From NCBI GenBank assembly GCA_012520575.1, contig JAAYOB010000048.1:1-7000 (forward strand): DNA of 7,000 nucleotides, given 5' to 3'. The position numbers and the translations under genes were made by a program. How positions within the stretch are numbered: position 1 is the stretch's first letter; each line of letters starts with the position of its first letter. The DNA is from Candidatus Stramentimicrobium fermentans (GTDB lineage Bacteria; Atribacterota; Phoenicimicrobiia; Phoenicimicrobiales; Stramentimicrobiaceae). This document shows, one piece after another, positions 6,178 to 7,000 of the stretch. Under the pieces are notes generated by a model, which was not told where the DNA came from, searched no databases, and was given only the letters and a program-made list of their open reading frames with translations.

Positions 6178-6747
6178 TTACATGAATAAATTGTATTTCT
6201 TTATTTCCAAACATTGCCCGTATTCATCAAAAACAAAGGACACGATCCAAGGCATCAGAAATCTGATTTCGCAAAAATCCTCATATCCAAAAGAACTGTC
6301 ACAGTAATTGATAATTGTGCTCAAGGCTGTTCCGTGACTACCTATCACAATGTTTTTTCCTGCGTGTTTCTCCAATACGCTTTATAAAGCCGAAACATTC
6401 TTGTCCTGGACTTCTTGAAGGCATTCACCATCTGATAATTTATAGGAAAAATCATTCCATTGCTTTTGGGCAAATGACGTAAAATTATCAATCCAGCCGC
6501 TATCGACTTTTCGTTCTCGAAATGAATCGATCGTTTCTATATCGAGTCCGTTTAAATCGGCGAAATCCTTGATTGTGTCCACTGCCCTTTTATATGGACT
6601 GGACAAGACAATATCAATTTCCTTGTCTGACAAAAAATCAGTCACAAGCTTTCTGTCCTTCGTTCCTTTGGGGGACAGTTCCCGAAGCGCGTCATTATGA
6701 TTGTTGTAGTTGGGTTCCGCATGCCTGACAAAATATACCGTTGTCAT
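6178..6747 (-). pseudogene. Histidine phosphatase gene interrupted by an in-frame TAA
   Basis: The frame from ATG 6745-6747 encodes 189 codons but carries TAA at codon 122 (6382-6384). Both sides are in the same frame, so this is a nonsense change, not a frameshift. The N-terminal part has the phosphoglycerate-mutase-like signature FVRHAEP (6-12, phospho-acceptor His9, Arg8) and SSPYKRA (49-55, Arg54). The second conserved His lies after the stop in IGSHGTALS (His138), so the truncated product would lack a catalytic residue. Family members remove phosphate from sugars, cofactors or small metabolites; the substrate is unknown. The start is set by homology of the opening MTTVYFVRHAEP; only a weak GGGGAT precedes it. 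An alternative is that the stop is a sequencing error or that the downstream piece is re-initiated at TTG 6373-6375, which looks unlikely. An insertion sequence end lies about 130 bases upstream. Confidence 0.8.
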
Positions 6748-6815
6748 AGTTTTATCCCCATCATTTTGTGTTTCCCTTTTCTTTTTTGATACTTCACATA
6801 ACGCTGTATATTCAC
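6744..6815 (-). CDS. Possible 23-residue leader peptide overlapping the phosphatase start
   Basis: A GTG at 6813-6815 is preceded by GAGGAG (6824-6829) with ideal 8-base spacing, a better site than the phosphatase itself has. The frame runs 23 codons (VNIQRYVKYQKRKGKHKMMG then IKL), rich in Lys and Arg, and stops at TGA 6744-6746, forming an ATGA overlap with the phosphatase ATG. It may serve to couple translation to the phosphatase. It is short enough to be chance. Confidence 0.35.
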   Translation of the reverse strand: MNIQRYVKYQKRKGKHKMMGIKL

Positions 6816-6831
6816 AAAGGTAACTCCTCAA

Positions 6832-6861
6832 ATTATAAATGAATGCGCTGCTAAAAAGCAA
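6832..6861 (-). promoter_or_regulatory. Candidate promoter of the phosphatase gene
   Basis: On the minus strand TTGCTT (6856-6861) is followed after 18 bases by a perfect TATAAT (6832-6837). It lies 16 bases before the leader ORF start and within about 20 bases of the insertion sequence end, so the -35 region could have been contributed or altered by the insertion. Confidence 0.55.
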
Positions 6862-6877
6862 CTTTCCCCCGCGGGTT

Positions 6878-7000
6878 CTACTCCCAAAGTCGTAACGGAT
6901 TCGGGCAGGCGAGCTGTAGTTTGCCTGCGATGAGATAAATCATCGAGGAGAAGCCTTCAAATGTATGGTAGCCTCTGGCTTTTCGTTTGGCGGCCTGCAC
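6878..7000 (-). mobile_element. C-terminal end of an insertion sequence transposase, probably ISL3-like (partial)
   Basis: The minus frame enters at base 7000 and runs 40 codons to TAG at 6878-6880. The peptide contains AKRKARGYHTFEGFSSMIYL followed by an IAGKL segment and a CPNPL ending. This is the typical C-terminal tail of transposases of the IS204/IS1001/IS1096/IS1165 (ISL3) type, as best I can recall; the exact family is less sure than the transposase call. The rest of the gene lies beyond the right edge. The terminal repeat of the element should be close: the segment starting near GGGTTCTACTCCCAAAG (6873-6889) overlaps the stop and looks like an end, but the partner repeat is outside the window. 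Transcription of the transposase points toward the broken phosphatase gene. Confidence 0.7.

Noticed and set aside
6020-6307. Plus-strand 95-residue frame after the vWA gene
   Set aside because: It starts at a TTG directly after the vWA stop with no ribosome site, crosses a terminator-like hairpin and is antisense to the phosphatase gene.
6373-6390. Frameshift as the cause of the phosphatase split
   Set aside because: The two halves are in the same frame (their starts differ by a multiple of three), and only a TAA separates them.

Overview
The window looks like a chromosomal segment of a Gram-positive anaerobe of the Clostridia (Bacillota), possibly an Oscillospirales-type organism. The clues are strong AGGAGG-type ribosome binding sites, GTG starts, an AT-rich intergenic style over coding DNA of middling GC, and the gene families present (DUF5320/UPF0251 pair, GtrA operon, macro-domain protein with an XRE-like tail). 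The taxonomic call is inference only. There is no rRNA, tRNA or CRISPR array.

Layout. Bases 1-314 hold two adjacent hairpins (one a good plus-strand terminator) and then a near-consensus promoter carrying two copies of a CATATG-centred palindrome. This promoter drives a plus-strand pair: a Gly/Arg-rich DUF5320-type protein (315-593) and a UPF0251/DUF134 sigma-4-like HTH regulator (811-1167). The 217-base gap between them is rich in RNA-like inverted repeats. The regulator ends at two face-to-face terminators.

From 3893 back to 1257 runs a tight minus-strand operon behind its own promoter: a 647-residue multi-spanning GT-C-like membrane protein, an unrecognised 81-residue protein, and a GtrA-family membrane protein. 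Successive genes overlap by 4 and 8 bases. Together they look like a module for lipid-linked sugar transfer and translocation to the cell envelope.

From 4194 to 6019 is a plus-strand pair: a MacroD-type macro domain fused to an XRE-like helix-turn-helix domain, then a stand-alone von Willebrand A (MIDAS) protein. The pair is the best candidate here for a little-described system, perhaps ADP-ribose-linked stress or conflict signalling.

The right end holds a minus-strand histidine phosphatase gene broken by one in-frame TAA codon, with a possible 23-codon leader ORF in front of it. At the window edge is the C-terminal end of a transposase, probably ISL3-like. The insertion sequence sits directly upstream of the broken gene, so this flank looks like a decaying or recently rearranged boundary.
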